Shown one piece after another: positions 54,728-62,972 of a stretch of 64,000 nt of DNA. The position numbers and the translations under genes are program-made. The stretch comes from Longitalea arenae (lineage in GTDB: Bacteria > Bacteroidota > Bacteroidia > Chitinophagales > Chitinophagaceae). The stretch covers positions 744,001 through 808,000 of the forward strand of contig NZ_JAFFJX010000001.1 in assembly GCF_016924755.1 (NCBI RefSeq), in the 5' to 3' direction. The notes under the pieces were generated by a model that was not told the origin of the DNA, did not search any database, and saw only the letters and a program-made list of their open reading frames with translations. Position 1 is the stretch's first letter, and the number at the start of each line of letters is the position of its first letter.

Positions 54728-55468
54728 TTAAATGCCCAGCACGCTTTTCAATTTCGCATAACCGGTTTTGCTAACCGGCACCTGTGCCCCGGTCTTTAGT
54801 TGCGCCAGAAAATTTTCTTTTTCATAGGGGTCGATCCGCGTAACCAGCTGAACGTTCACTATATAAGAGCGGTGGGTGCGTACAAACTGTTGGGTATTCA
54901 ATACCTTTTCAAAATGCCCCATGGTCTTGTTCTTGAGAAAGGCGCCTTCTTTGGTGTGGATCTTAACATAATCGTCTGCTGCTTCCAGGTAATGTACATC
55001 GTCGATGGGAATGATCTTTATCTTATTGCCGGTCTTAACAACGATCCGCTGGCTTTGCTGGGGCCCCTGGGCGGCTGTTTCCAGCAGTTCACGGGTATTG
55101 CCGGTTGAACTGGCTGCATCCCGTTCCTGTAACCGTTCAATGGCCTTATCAAAACGTTCCTGGCTGAAGGGCTTCAGCAGGTAATCTACCGCATGGCTTT
55201 CAAAGGCTTTAATGGCATACTCATCAAAGGCAGTGGTAAAGATCACGGCCGGCGGTTGTTCTACCAGTTCCAGCATTTCGAACCCATTGATCTTCGGCAT
55301 TTGTATATCGAGGAAGATCACATCGGGTTGGTGCTGCATAATGGCTTTGATGCCTTCGAAGCCATCATTGCATTCCTGTACTACGCTGATGGAAGTATGT
55401 TGTTGCAGGTATTCCTTTACAACCATCCGGGCAAGGGGCTCATCATCTACAATAATGGCTTTTTTCAT
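54728..55468 (-). CDS. LytTR family response regulator
   Basis: A 246-residue two-component regulator. The receiver domain (1-120) has DD at 8-9, the phospho-acceptor Asp in VIFLDIQMPKING near 55 and Lys in YLLKPF near 103. The LytTR DNA-binding domain (about 140-245) contains DVHYLEAADDYVKIHT and FVRTHRSYIVNV. It is 52 bp after the partner kinase. Targets unknown. Confidence 0.92.
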   Translation of the reverse strand: MKKAIIVDDEPLARMVVKEYLQQHTSISVVQECNDGFEGIKAIMQHQPDVIFLDIQMPKINGFEMLELVEQPPAVIFTTAFDEYAIKAFESHAVDYLLKPFSQERFDKAIERLQERDAASSTGNTRELLETAAQGPQQSQRIVVKTGNKIKIIPIDDVHYLEAADDYVKIHTKEGAFLKNKTMGHFEKVLNTQQFVRTHRSYIVNVQLVTRIDPYEKENFLAQLKTGAQVPVSKTGYAKLKSVLGI

Positions 55469-55520
55469 CTCGGGTCTTTTTTATAAGAATTCAGTTATTC
55501 AATACAAAGTTCGTGATCAG

Positions 55521-56561
55521 CTACACTGCCTGCGGAATTTTTATAACAGTGGTAAACTGGTTATCGATATGGTTTGTGCTCAGCAGATCGTTGCGGGCAA
55601 ACAGCAGGTATAAACGCCGCTGTACGGAACGCAGCCCGAATCCGGTTCCCAGTTTGGGCGATGATGTTTCCGGGTCGAAGGGATTTTCAATGGAAACAAC
55701 CAGGTAATTGTTCTCCCGCCTGGCGCTTATTGTTATGGTTACCGGTTCGGTGGTATCATAGAGGCCGAACTTAATGGCATTTTCGACCAATGGTTGCAAA
55801 AGCATGCTCGGCAATTGCAGTTTGCGGGTGCTTTCATCACTATATACCGCCGTGTTCAGGCGGTGGCCGAAACGCACTTTCTCGATGTCGAGGTATAACT
55901 GCAAATGTTGTAATTCGTCATCCAGGCTTATCCACTGGTGATCTTCTTTCTTTAATGTGCCTCGCAAAAATTCAGAGAGCTGTTGTATCATTTTACGCGC
56001 CTGCGCCGGTTGAATGGTTATTAAGGCGCTGATCGAGTTCAGGCTGTTGAATAGAAAATGCGGTTGTAATTGCTGGCGTAACTTATACAATTCTGCTTCC
56101 CGCGCCAGTTTCTCCGCGTCTGTTTTCCGGTGTTCACTGTCTTTTTGTTCATCCAGTGTATAATACAGTTCACTGACCAGGGCCATACAGAGGGTGATCA
56201 ATAAAGCAATATCGAACCGGATGGGCATGAATTTGTCGAGGAATTGCAGGTATTCGGTCTCATTGGGATAAATGTTGATCATGGCATATTTCACGATAGC
56301 GCTCCAGATCCCTGCTTTGGCAGCGCAAACAATGATCACATAAATATACTTTCCTCTCTTGGGCCGGTAATACCGGAGGTTATTAATAACAATGATGGTT
56401 ACCGATGCCAGCAATACATTACTCACCAGGCTGTCCATGGCAGATACATACCAGGCAAATCCCCAGTCATGTAGGATCTTCACCTGCATAAGCGACCAGG
56501 CAAGCCAGGCTGCTGCAAACAGGAGCTTATTTTTTAAAGTACCTAATGGAGATGCTGCCAC
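55521..56561 (-). CDS. LytS-type sensor histidine kinase
   Basis: A 346-residue membrane kinase starting at GTG 56561. Four N-terminal hydrophobic segments (to about 140) are followed by a short coil and a His_kinase domain with the phospho-acceptor in LQPHFLFNSLNSISAL near 170-185. The ATPase part has LLQPLVENAIKFG and LGTGFGLRSVQRRL. No large sensor domain, so the membrane part probably senses the signal or works with the LiaF-like protein upstream. Confidence 0.92.
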   Translation of the reverse strand: MAASPLGTLKNKLLFAAAWLAWSLMQVKILHDWGFAWYVSAMDSLVSNVLLASVTIIVINNLRYYRPKRGKYIYVIIVCAAKAGIWSAIVKYAMINIYPNETEYLQFLDKFMPIRFDIALLITLCMALVSELYYTLDEQKDSEHRKTDAEKLAREAELYKLRQQLQPHFLFNSLNSISALITIQPAQARKMIQQLSEFLRGTLKKEDHQWISLDDELQHLQLYLDIEKVRFGHRLNTAVYSDESTRKLQLPSMLLQPLVENAIKFGLYDTTEPVTITISARRENNYLVVSIENPFDPETSSPKLGTGFGLRSVQRRLYLLFARNDLLSTNHIDNQFTTVIKIPQAV

Positions 56562-56639
56562 TGTGTATATTTTTTTGTATGCTGTCTTGCGTTATGCGTT
56601 TCGCGCATGTATCGCCTTCGGCGGATGCTGCGTTTCGCG

Positions 56640-56999
56640 TTATAGTAACTGCAAATATTTGTGCGTATTGTTCGATTGGATGTGAGCGGCTTTTTTATGC
56701 ACCAGCTCTATGTATGTACCGGCGTTATCGGTTTCCTGGATGCGCGAATACAATTCGGCGCCATCGATCAGGGCTGATATTTTATACAGCTCACAAACAT
56801 TTATAAACTGCCAGGTGACCAGTTTTTGTTGCTGGTTCAGGAACATTTCCTGCTCCTGTTCTCCAATGGCTTTTGCTTTAGCAAACGCTTCCTGCTCATC
56901 GGCAGCCTGTACCAGTCGCAGCTGCTCGTCAAACTGTGCCGTGTGGTCACCTTCGCCACAAACGATCCTGTACACTATTTTAGCCAGAAACCAGTTCAT
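56640..56999 (-). CDS. DUF4288 protein
   Basis: A 119-residue cytoplasmic protein of the DUF4288 family, recognisable from its start (NWFLAKIVYRIVCGEGDHTAQFDEQLRLV in outline), the EAFAKAKAIGEQEQ helix and WQFINVCELYKISALIDGAELYSRI. No function is known. It sits between the LiaF-like gene and the kinase in one apparent operon. Confidence 0.8.
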   Translation of the reverse strand: MNWFLAKIVYRIVCGEGDHTAQFDEQLRLVQAADEQEAFAKAKAIGEQEQEMFLNQQQKLVTWQFINVCELYKISALIDGAELYSRIQETDNAGTYIELVHKKAAHIQSNNTHKYLQLL

Positions 57000-57035
57000 A
57001 CAATTATTTTTTAATGGTTGGGTGAAACTTTTGTA

Positions 57036-57944
57036 TCAATAGCTTTTTATTTCAATACCGCCGAATAAAGTAGTGCCGTTCAGCACGATCACTTTGTCTT
57101 CGTCATAGCTGGTTTGGGGCGGGCGTTTATCTTCTATGCCGCCAAATACGGCAACCATTGTTTCGGAACGTATCTGCCAGTGGGGGGGAACGATCAGTTT
57201 GGCGCCGCCAAAGATTTGTACCATTTCAATCACGATCGAGCCGTTGAAATCGGCATGGGTCAGATTGATCTCTGCACCGCCAAAGATGGATACGATATCG
57301 CCGCCCTTGAAGTTCTTCGAATAAACCATTTTTTTAACGTTACCGAAGATCGTCACTACATCGAGCCAGTTATCAGGACTTCTTCTCTTCCGGTCAACAG
57401 CGGGTGTGATGGTTGTTTCCTGGTTTTCCATTCGCGTAATATCTTCTGCGGCAGATGCTTCCAGTTCAGGCTCTGCTGGGCGTCCCCGTTCCCATTGCTG
57501 CAGGTATTGTTCTTTCTCGCTGTCGTTCAAAGCCCTGAACTTTTCCCAGCGTTCATGCCACTGGCGGTGACGGCGGGGAGCCAGGATGATAATAAAGCCT
57601 ACGGCTATAATAAGCACCGGCCAGATAAACATGTATATATTGGTATTGGGCCAGATCTGTTGCAGTAAGAATACCGAACCTACGCCGCAGATCACCACCC
57701 AGCCCGGGTCACGAAAGGCATTGCCGGCGCCGGCCAGTAAACCGAAGGCAACGATGATCATGGGCCAGGTAAAGAACCAGGTGGGAAAAGGCACTCCCAA
57801 TGCTCTCAGGAGAAGCAGGGTGCCAATACACAGTAAGAGCAGGCCGGCCAGCACACTACCGCTTTTTTTCCGCCTTTTCAGGAACTGTTTCCGGTGGGCT
57901 CTTCTGAAGGCTTTCCGCTGTTCCCTGAGAGTATTGTCGCGCAT
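57036..57944 (-). CDS. LiaF-like membrane protein (DUF5668 plus LiaF C-terminal domain)
   Basis: A 302-residue protein: basic N-terminus, four hydrophobic segments in pairs (about 28-120, the DUF5668 region), a charged linker, and a C-terminal right-handed repeat (about 200-300) with WLDVVTIFGNVKKMVYSKNFKGGDIVSIFGGAEINLTHADF in outline, the LiaF/cell-wall-response domain. LiaF in Bacillus inhibits the kinase LiaS. Here the kinase is LytS-type with a LytTR regulator. First gene of the four-gene operon. Confidence 0.85.
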   Translation of the reverse strand: MRDNTLREQRKAFRRAHRKQFLKRRKKSGSVLAGLLLLCIGTLLLLRALGVPFPTWFFTWPMIIVAFGLLAGAGNAFRDPGWVVICGVGSVFLLQQIWPNTNIYMFIWPVLIIAVGFIIILAPRRHRQWHERWEKFRALNDSEKEQYLQQWERGRPAEPELEASAAEDITRMENQETTITPAVDRKRRSPDNWLDVVTIFGNVKKMVYSKNFKGGDIVSIFGGAEINLTHADFNGSIVIEMVQIFGGAKLIVPPHWQIRSETMVAVFGGIEDKRPPQTSYDEDKVIVLNGTTLFGGIEIKSY

Positions 57945-58066
57945 CGATTAATAATTTTACACAAAGCTATTTCCCGGCGCACAGGGAGACAAGCGCCGGC
58001 CGCCAGACGGGAGGTAGAAGTCGGTAAAAGCGGATTTTTTACCGGTAAAAATGGCGGGTTGCTGGT

Positions 58067-58351
58067 TGCCGGTTACGGGTTGCCGGTTTCAGGTTACAGG
58101 TTACAGGTTTCAGGTTACAGGTTTCAGGGGCAGTTACCGGTTGCCGGTTCCAGGTTACAGGTTTCAGGTTTCAGGGGCAGTTACCGGTTGCCAGTTACCG
58201 GTTGCCGGTTACCAGTTGCCGGTTACCGGTTTCCGGTTACCAGTTACCGGTCGCCGGTCACCAGTGGCTGAACAATGGTCGCTGTCGCCCGTACCGGCGC
58301 CGCTGTATTCCATTATCGAATTATCACATTATCACATTATCACATTGTCAC
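58067..58351. repeat. Composite array: GGTTRCC heptads followed by ATTATCAC octads
   Basis: Heptads GGTTGCC, GGTTACA, GGTTTCA and similar run from about 58067 to 58266 with at least one phase break near 58137. Octads ATTATCGA, ATTATCAC (three) and ATTGTCAC occupy 58312-58351. The stop codon of the Crp-family gene (58348) is contained in the last octad. The order and strand are the reverse complement of the composite array at 50368-50669. Confidence 0.88.
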
Positions 58352-59001
58352 ATTACTTCATTAATGTTGCGGGATAACTTGCTCCTGATGCGGCTGAGCG
58401 TTTCCAGGGTCATGCCGAGGTAAGAGGCAATGAATTTCAACGGCACCCGGTTCAGCAGGTCGCTTTTAGTGGCGATAAAATGTTTGTATTTGCTGGTCGC
58501 TTCCATTAAGCGGGCAATGAAAGCTCTTTCTTCTGCATCGCGATAGTATTTCTCGAGGATCTTGCGGCCTACAATATTCGCTTCGGGAAAATGATCATAC
58601 AGGTATTGCAGGTCTTCGATGTTCAATGCAAAGAGTTCGCAATCTTCCAGGGCCTGGATATTCTCGCGTGCGGGTTGCTGTAAGCCAAAACTGGTTATGC
58701 AGGTAGCCAGTTCTTGTTCCCTGGAGATCCAGGTAGTGATCTCTTTCAAACCTTCTTTCACATAACTGCGAAGAATCCCCTTTTTGATCAGATAAATGCT
58801 GGAGCAGGTGCTGCCGGCGGTAACAAGCAATTCGCCTTTGGATAACTGGCTGCGGGACACTCTTTGATTCATGAAAGCTTGCGCTTCCGGACTAACAGGG
58901 TATATAGTTTTTACAAAATTAGTAAATGGCGATTCGGGAATTGCAGTTTTGGTTAACCATTGCTCTACTTCATGCGACGGGTTTACTGTTGATGTAGTCA
59001 T
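58348..59001 (-). CDS. Crp/Fnr family transcriptional regulator
   Basis: A 217-residue regulator with a cyclic-nucleotide-binding-like beta-roll (about 35-140, with KGELLVTAGSTCSSIYLIKKGILRSYV) and a C-terminal winged helix (about 165-215, with KFIASYLGMTLETLSRIRSKL). Like many Bacteroidota Crp-type proteins it lacks an obvious cAMP phosphate-binding cassette, so its ligand is unknown. Its neighbour across 240 bp is the carotenoid cluster, with no sign of a shared site. Confidence 0.88.
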   Translation of the reverse strand: MTTSTVNPSHEVEQWLTKTAIPESPFTNFVKTIYPVSPEAQAFMNQRVSRSQLSKGELLVTAGSTCSSIYLIKKGILRSYVKEGLKEITTWISREQELATCITSFGLQQPARENIQALEDCELFALNIEDLQYLYDHFPEANIVGRKILEKYYRDAEERAFIARLMEATSKYKHFIATKSDLLNRVPLKFIASYLGMTLETLSRIRSKLSRNINEVM

Positions 59002-59195
59002 CTCTAAGGTTTTTTGGTTCTGAATTGGTGTACGGTAAAAACCTTCTTGGCTTCAGAGGTAAGGCGCAGTATAGGTAAAGGGATAGCCTATTAAAGATAA
59101 TAAAGATTTTTAGTTTATCAGGAATTATAATATGAGACATGCGGGAGGCATTTCATTTAAACTGTAATCCAGTTGGTTAGGCTGAAAAATAAAAA

Positions 59196-59226
59196 TTTGG
59201 CCATGTAAGTTTGTTTAAATAATTTG
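59196..59226 (+). promoter_or_regulatory. Candidate promoter of the carH-like gene
   Basis: TTTG at 59196-59199 is followed after 19-20 bp by (A)TAATTTG at 59219-59226, close to TAnnTTTG. The -7 region lies inside the inverted repeat at 59213-59240. Confidence 0.45.
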
Positions 59227-59240
59227 TAATAAATTTAAAC
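59213..59240 (+). promoter_or_regulatory. Candidate CarH-type operator, copy 1 (autoregulation)
   Basis: GTTTAAA at 59213-59219 and TTTAAAC at 59234-59240 form a perfect inverted repeat with a 14-bp spacer, two bases before the GTG start. An identical element precedes crtI. The half-site spacing of 21 bp is two helical turns. Confidence 0.65.
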
Positions 59241-59242
59241 AA

Positions 59243-60139
59243 GTGGACCTGTTCTCTATTTCTCAGCTGCAACAGTTCTCGGGCATCAAGGCGCACACGA
59301 TCCGGATCTGGGAGCAACGGTACAATGCGCTGAAGCCCGGCCGCAGTGAAGGGAACACCCGGTATTACAGCGGAGATCAGTTAAGACGGCTGTTGAACAT
59401 TGTAAGCCTTTTGCATACAGATATGAAAATATCGGAGCTGTGCGCCCTTTCTGACGAAAAGTTGAACCGGTTAATAGAAAAGCAGGCTACCTTTGCACAA
59501 CCCGCTCATCCTGAATTTGAATTTTATATAGCGCAGATCAACGCGGCTGCTCTGGAATACAATGAGCTGCGTTTTGACAAGGTGTTTTCCAATGCTTTGC
59601 TGCGTTATGGATTGAAGGATACTTACATACATATTATTTATCCTTCACTCGACCGCCTTAGCCTGATGTGGTCGGCCAGTATGCTCGCTCCGGCGCAGGA
59701 ACACTTCATCACCGGACTGTTTCGTCAAAAGTTCCTGGCCGCCACCGATGCCCTGCCTGTTCCGACGGCCGCCACCGCAGCCAAAGACGCCTGGCTGCTT
59801 TTCCTGCCTGAGGATGAATGGCATGAACTCGGCCTGCTGCTGGCGAATTACCTCCTGCGGCTCGCGGGGAAAAAAGTATTCTATCTGGGACCTAATCTTC
59901 CGTACGATTCTCTTGTAGCTGCTGTGAAAGCGGTAAAGCCATCCAATCTCTTGTATTTCCTGGTCAGGAAAAATGATCCGGAAATCGACCAGGAACTGCT
60001 GACCCGTATCAGCCAGCAGTTTCACCACATTCATATTTATACGGCCTGCGATGTAGCGCGCGCTGCTGATCTTAAAAAGCCGAAGAATTGTACCCTGCTC
60101 CATGCAGTGGACGATCTCGTGGCTGTTTGGGAAAAGTAG
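59243..60139 (+). CDS. carH: CarH-type MerR regulator, predicted B12-dependent photoreceptor repressor of carotenoid genes
   Basis: A 298-residue protein with GTG start. Residues 1-70 are a MerR helix-turn-helix (FSISQLQQFSGIKAHTIRIWEQRY). The C-terminal part has both signatures of the CarH family: Trp143-x9-Glu153-His154, which caps the adenosyl group of AdoCbl, and Glu192-x-His194-x-x-Gly197 in the cobalamin-binding domain, His194 being the expected lower ligand. In characterised CarH, AdoCbl binding in the dark gives a DNA-bound tetramer that light breaks. It lies 36 bp before crtI, and identical inverted repeats precede both genes. Light sensing is inferred from motifs. Confidence 0.88.
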   Translation: MDLFSISQLQQFSGIKAHTIRIWEQRYNALKPGRSEGNTRYYSGDQLRRLLNIVSLLHTDMKISELCALSDEKLNRLIEKQATFAQPAHPEFEFYIAQINAAALEYNELRFDKVFSNALLRYGLKDTYIHIIYPSLDRLSLMWSASMLAPAQEHFITGLFRQKFLAATDALPVPTAATAAKDAWLLFLPEDEWHELGLLLANYLLRLAGKKVFYLGPNLPYDSLVAAVKAVKPSNLLYFLVRKNDPEIDQELLTRISQQFHHIHIYTACDVARAADLKKPKNCTLLHAVDDLVAVWEK

Positions 60140-60140
60140 T

Positions 60141-60168
60141 GTTTAAAAAAAATGCCTAAAATTTAAAC
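60141..60168 (+). promoter_or_regulatory. Candidate CarH-type operator, copy 2 (crtI promoter)
   Basis: GTTTAAA at 60141-60147 and TTTAAAC at 60162-60168, spacer 14 bp, identical arms and geometry to the copy at 59213. It fills the gap between the regulator stop codon and crtI. A TTTG at 60126-60129 could serve as a -33 element. Confidence 0.65.
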
Positions 60169-60175
60169 GATCCTG

Positions 60176-61669
60176 ATGCGAATTGGTATCATAGGCGCAG
60201 GCTTTGCGGGGCTGAGTGCTGCCTGTTATTTATCGGCTGCCGGGCACGAAGTGCATGTCTTTGAAAAAAATGCCGAAGCCGGTGGCCGGGCCAGGCAGTT
60301 ACGCACAGCCAACGGCTTTATATTCGATATGGGACCCAGTTGGTACTGGATGCCCGCTGTATTTGAAAAGTTCTTTAATGACTTTGGCTACCGCGTAAGC
60401 GATCTGTACCAGCTGCAGCTGCTCGATCCTGCATTCGAGATCGTATTCGAAAAAAAAGAAACCATCGTAATTCCCGGCACCAGTGACGATCTTCATAACC
60501 TGTTTGAATCTATACAACCGGGCGGCGCACGGGCCCTGGCCCGGTTCCTGGCAGAAGGGGAACAGAAATACCGCTTTGGTATGGAACAGCTGGTATATAA
60601 GCCGGCCCTCTCAATAACCGAATACCTCTCGGCGAAACTGATCTGGAGAAGCCTGCAGGTAGATGTATTCCTTCCTTTTAGTAAACATGTCAGAAAATTC
60701 TTTACCGATCCGCGCCTGATCGCATTGATGGAATTCCCCGTTTTGTTCCTGGGCGCCAAACCGGCGCAAACGCCCGCCCTGTACAGCCTGATGAACTATG
60801 CCGGTTTGCAGTTAGGAACCTGGTACCCCCAGGGGGGCTTTGGTAAGGTGATCGAAGCTATGCAGTTTATAGCCGAACAAAATGGTGTGACCTTCCATTT
60901 CAATACAAATGTTGAAAAGATCATTTCAACAACAAACCGGGTAAGCGGATTACAGGTGAATGGAAACTATTTTCCTTGTGACGGACTTATCGCAGCGGCT
61001 GATTATCATCATGTAGAAGAAAAGCTGTTGGCGGATGGCGAAAGGAATTATAACGGTAAGTACTGGAATAATAAAGTAATGGCGCCTTCCTGCCTGATCT
61101 TTTACCTGGGCATTGATAAAAAGCTGGCCCGCCTGAAACACCATACCCTGTTCTTTGACGAACGCCTGGATGATCATGCCGACCAGATCTACAAAGACCC
61201 TCAATGGCCCGACAAACCTTTGTTCTATGTTTGTTGTCCATCAAAAACAGATGACAGCGTAGCGCCGCCGGGGCATGAGAACCTCTTCCTGCTAATGCCT
61301 GTCGCCGCCGGATTGCAGGACAATGAATACACCCGCGAGAAGTATTATTCCATAATGATGAACAGGCTCGAAGCATTTGCCGGCGAATCCATTCACGATC
61401 ATATTGTATACAGGCGAAGCTATTGTATAAAGAATTTTATAAGCGATTACAATGCTTATAAAGGCAATGCCTATGGGTTGGCAAATACCCTGTCACAAAC
61501 CGCTGTTCTTAAACCGAAGATCAGGAACAAGCAGTTGAAGAATCTTTTTTATGCCGGGCAGTTGACCGTACCCGGACCGGGCGTGCCACCTTCCATTATT
61601 TCAGGTAAAATAGCCGCAGGTCTATTAGATAAACACCTAACAAAAAAGACGCATGAAATATTTGTTTGA
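60176..61669 (+). CDS. crtI: Phytoene desaturase
   Basis: FAD enzyme that introduces four double bonds into phytoene to give lycopene. The 497-residue protein starts with the dinucleotide-binding motif GIIGAGFAGLSAACYLSAAG and GGRARQL, and ends with FYAGQLTVPGPGVPPSIISGKIAAG, the typical CrtI C-terminus. First structural gene of the carotenoid operon. It overlaps crtB by 17 nt. Confidence 0.95.
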   Translation: MRIGIIGAGFAGLSAACYLSAAGHEVHVFEKNAEAGGRARQLRTANGFIFDMGPSWYWMPAVFEKFFNDFGYRVSDLYQLQLLDPAFEIVFEKKETIVIPGTSDDLHNLFESIQPGGARALARFLAEGEQKYRFGMEQLVYKPALSITEYLSAKLIWRSLQVDVFLPFSKHVRKFFTDPRLIALMEFPVLFLGAKPAQTPALYSLMNYAGLQLGTWYPQGGFGKVIEAMQFIAEQNGVTFHFNTNVEKIISTTNRVSGLQVNGNYFPCDGLIAAADYHHVEEKLLADGERNYNGKYWNNKVMAPSCLIFYLGIDKKLARLKHHTLFFDERLDDHADQIYKDPQWPDKPLFYVCCPSKTDDSVAPPGHENLFLLMPVAAGLQDNEYTREKYYSIMMNRLEAFAGESIHDHIVYRRSYCIKNFISDYNAYKGNAYGLANTLSQTAVLKPKIRNKQLKNLFYAGQLTVPGPGVPPSIISGKIAAGLLDKHLTKKTHEIFV

Positions 61670-62489
61670 CAAGGTTTCGATAACATGCAGCAGGCTGACG
61701 ACGAAAACCTATAGCACCAGTTTTTCATTGGGCATTCTTTTTCTGGGCAGGCGTATCCGAAATCCCATTTATGCTATTTATGGTTTTGTGCGCTTTGCCG
61801 ATGAAATTGTCGACAGCTTTCATGGCTATAACAAAAAAGAGCTGTTGGCTGCTTTCAGAAAGGATGCCAACACGGCCTTGCAGGATGGCATATCGCTGAA
61901 TCCTATTTTAAATGCATTCCAGGCGGTAGTACATCAATATGGGATCGATAAAAAATGGATCGATATTTTTCTCGACAGCATGGAGATGGACCTCTACTAT
62001 CAAACGTATACTGAAGAAAGCTATAAAAAATATATACTGGGGTCTGCTGAAGCGGTAGGTTTAATGTGCCTGCATGTTTTTACCAACGGCGATCCCGGGT
62101 CTTACGAGAAACTAAGTCCCTACGCTATGAGATTAGGGGCAGCTTTTCAAAAGGTAAATTTCCTGCGCGATGTGCAGGCAGATAACCTGCAGCTTGGCCG
62201 CACCTATTTCCCCTCCGTTAATCTGCGTAATTTCTCAAAGGCCGATAAAGAGAAGATCGAAGGGGAAATAGAAGAGGATTTTTTAGAAGCATTGAAAGGC
62301 ATAAAGATGTTGCCGGCATCTTCCAAAAAAGGGGTGTACCTTGCATATTACTACTATTGGGTGCTATTCAAGAAAATTAAACGGTTACCCGCTGAAAAGA
62401 TCCTCCATGAACGCATCCGTATCCCCAATTATCAGAAACTGGTATTAATGGTAAAATCGAATGTGAAATACCAGTTGAACATTATTTAA
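61653..62489 (+). CDS. crtB: Phytoene synthase
   Basis: Condenses two geranylgeranyl diphosphates to phytoene. The 278-residue squalene/phytoene synthase has both Asp-rich motifs: RFADEIVD near 49-56 and FLRDVQADNLQLGRTYFP near 170-187. MEP pathway gene ispF in this window would feed it. The start lies inside the end of crtI, suggesting coupled translation. Confidence 0.95.
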   Translation: MKYLFDKVSITCSRLTTKTYSTSFSLGILFLGRRIRNPIYAIYGFVRFADEIVDSFHGYNKKELLAAFRKDANTALQDGISLNPILNAFQAVVHQYGIDKKWIDIFLDSMEMDLYYQTYTEESYKKYILGSAEAVGLMCLHVFTNGDPGSYEKLSPYAMRLGAAFQKVNFLRDVQADNLQLGRTYFPSVNLRNFSKADKEKIEGEIEEDFLEALKGIKMLPASSKKGVYLAYYYYWVLFKKIKRLPAEKILHERIRIPNYQKLVLMVKSNVKYQLNII

Positions 62490-62509
62490 GAGCATAATAA
62501 TAAGTGAAT

Positions 62510-62971
62510 ATGGTAGTAGTGAATATCCTGATCGTATTGTTTGCATTTGCAGGTATGGAAATGGTAGCCTGGTTTACGCACAAGTATATTATGCATGGGC
62601 TGGGCTGGTTTTTGCATAAAGATCATCATCGTAAGGAATCGGAGGGCTTTTTTGAGCATAACGATTTCTTCTTTTTGATCTTTGCCTTACCGGGCATCGC
62701 TGGTTTATACTGGGGTATGCAAAACAATTATAACTGGGCATTCTGGGTAGGATTGGGCATTACACTTTATGGCCTGGCATATTTCCTGGTGCATGATGTT
62801 TTTATTCATCAGCGCTTTAAAATATTCCGGAATACCAACAATGCATATTTCAGGGCCATACGCCGGGCACATAAAGTGCATCATAAACATTTGGATAAAG
62901 AAGAAGGGGAGTGCTTTGGCATGTTGTGGGTGCCTTTCAAATATTTTAAAAAGACTGTACAGGGACAATAA
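62510..62971 (+). CDS. crtZ: Beta-carotene hydroxylase (CrtZ type)
   Basis: Di-iron membrane hydroxylase that adds 3-hydroxyl groups to beta-carotene, yielding zeaxanthin. The 153-residue protein has four hydrophobic segments and the His motifs HKYIMH near 24-29, HKDHH near 36-40, FVLVHDVFIHQR-like LVHDVFIHQRF and HKVHHKH. ATG 62510 is used, with an in-frame GTG at 62504 as alternative. Two bases separate it from the cyclase gene. Confidence 0.92.
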   Translation: MVVVNILIVLFAFAGMEMVAWFTHKYIMHGLGWFLHKDHHRKESEGFFEHNDFFFLIFALPGIAGLYWGMQNNYNWAFWVGLGITLYGLAYFLVHDVFIHQRFKIFRNTNNAYFRAIRRAHKVHHKHLDKEEGECFGMLWVPFKYFKKTVQGQ

Positions 62972-62972
62972 T

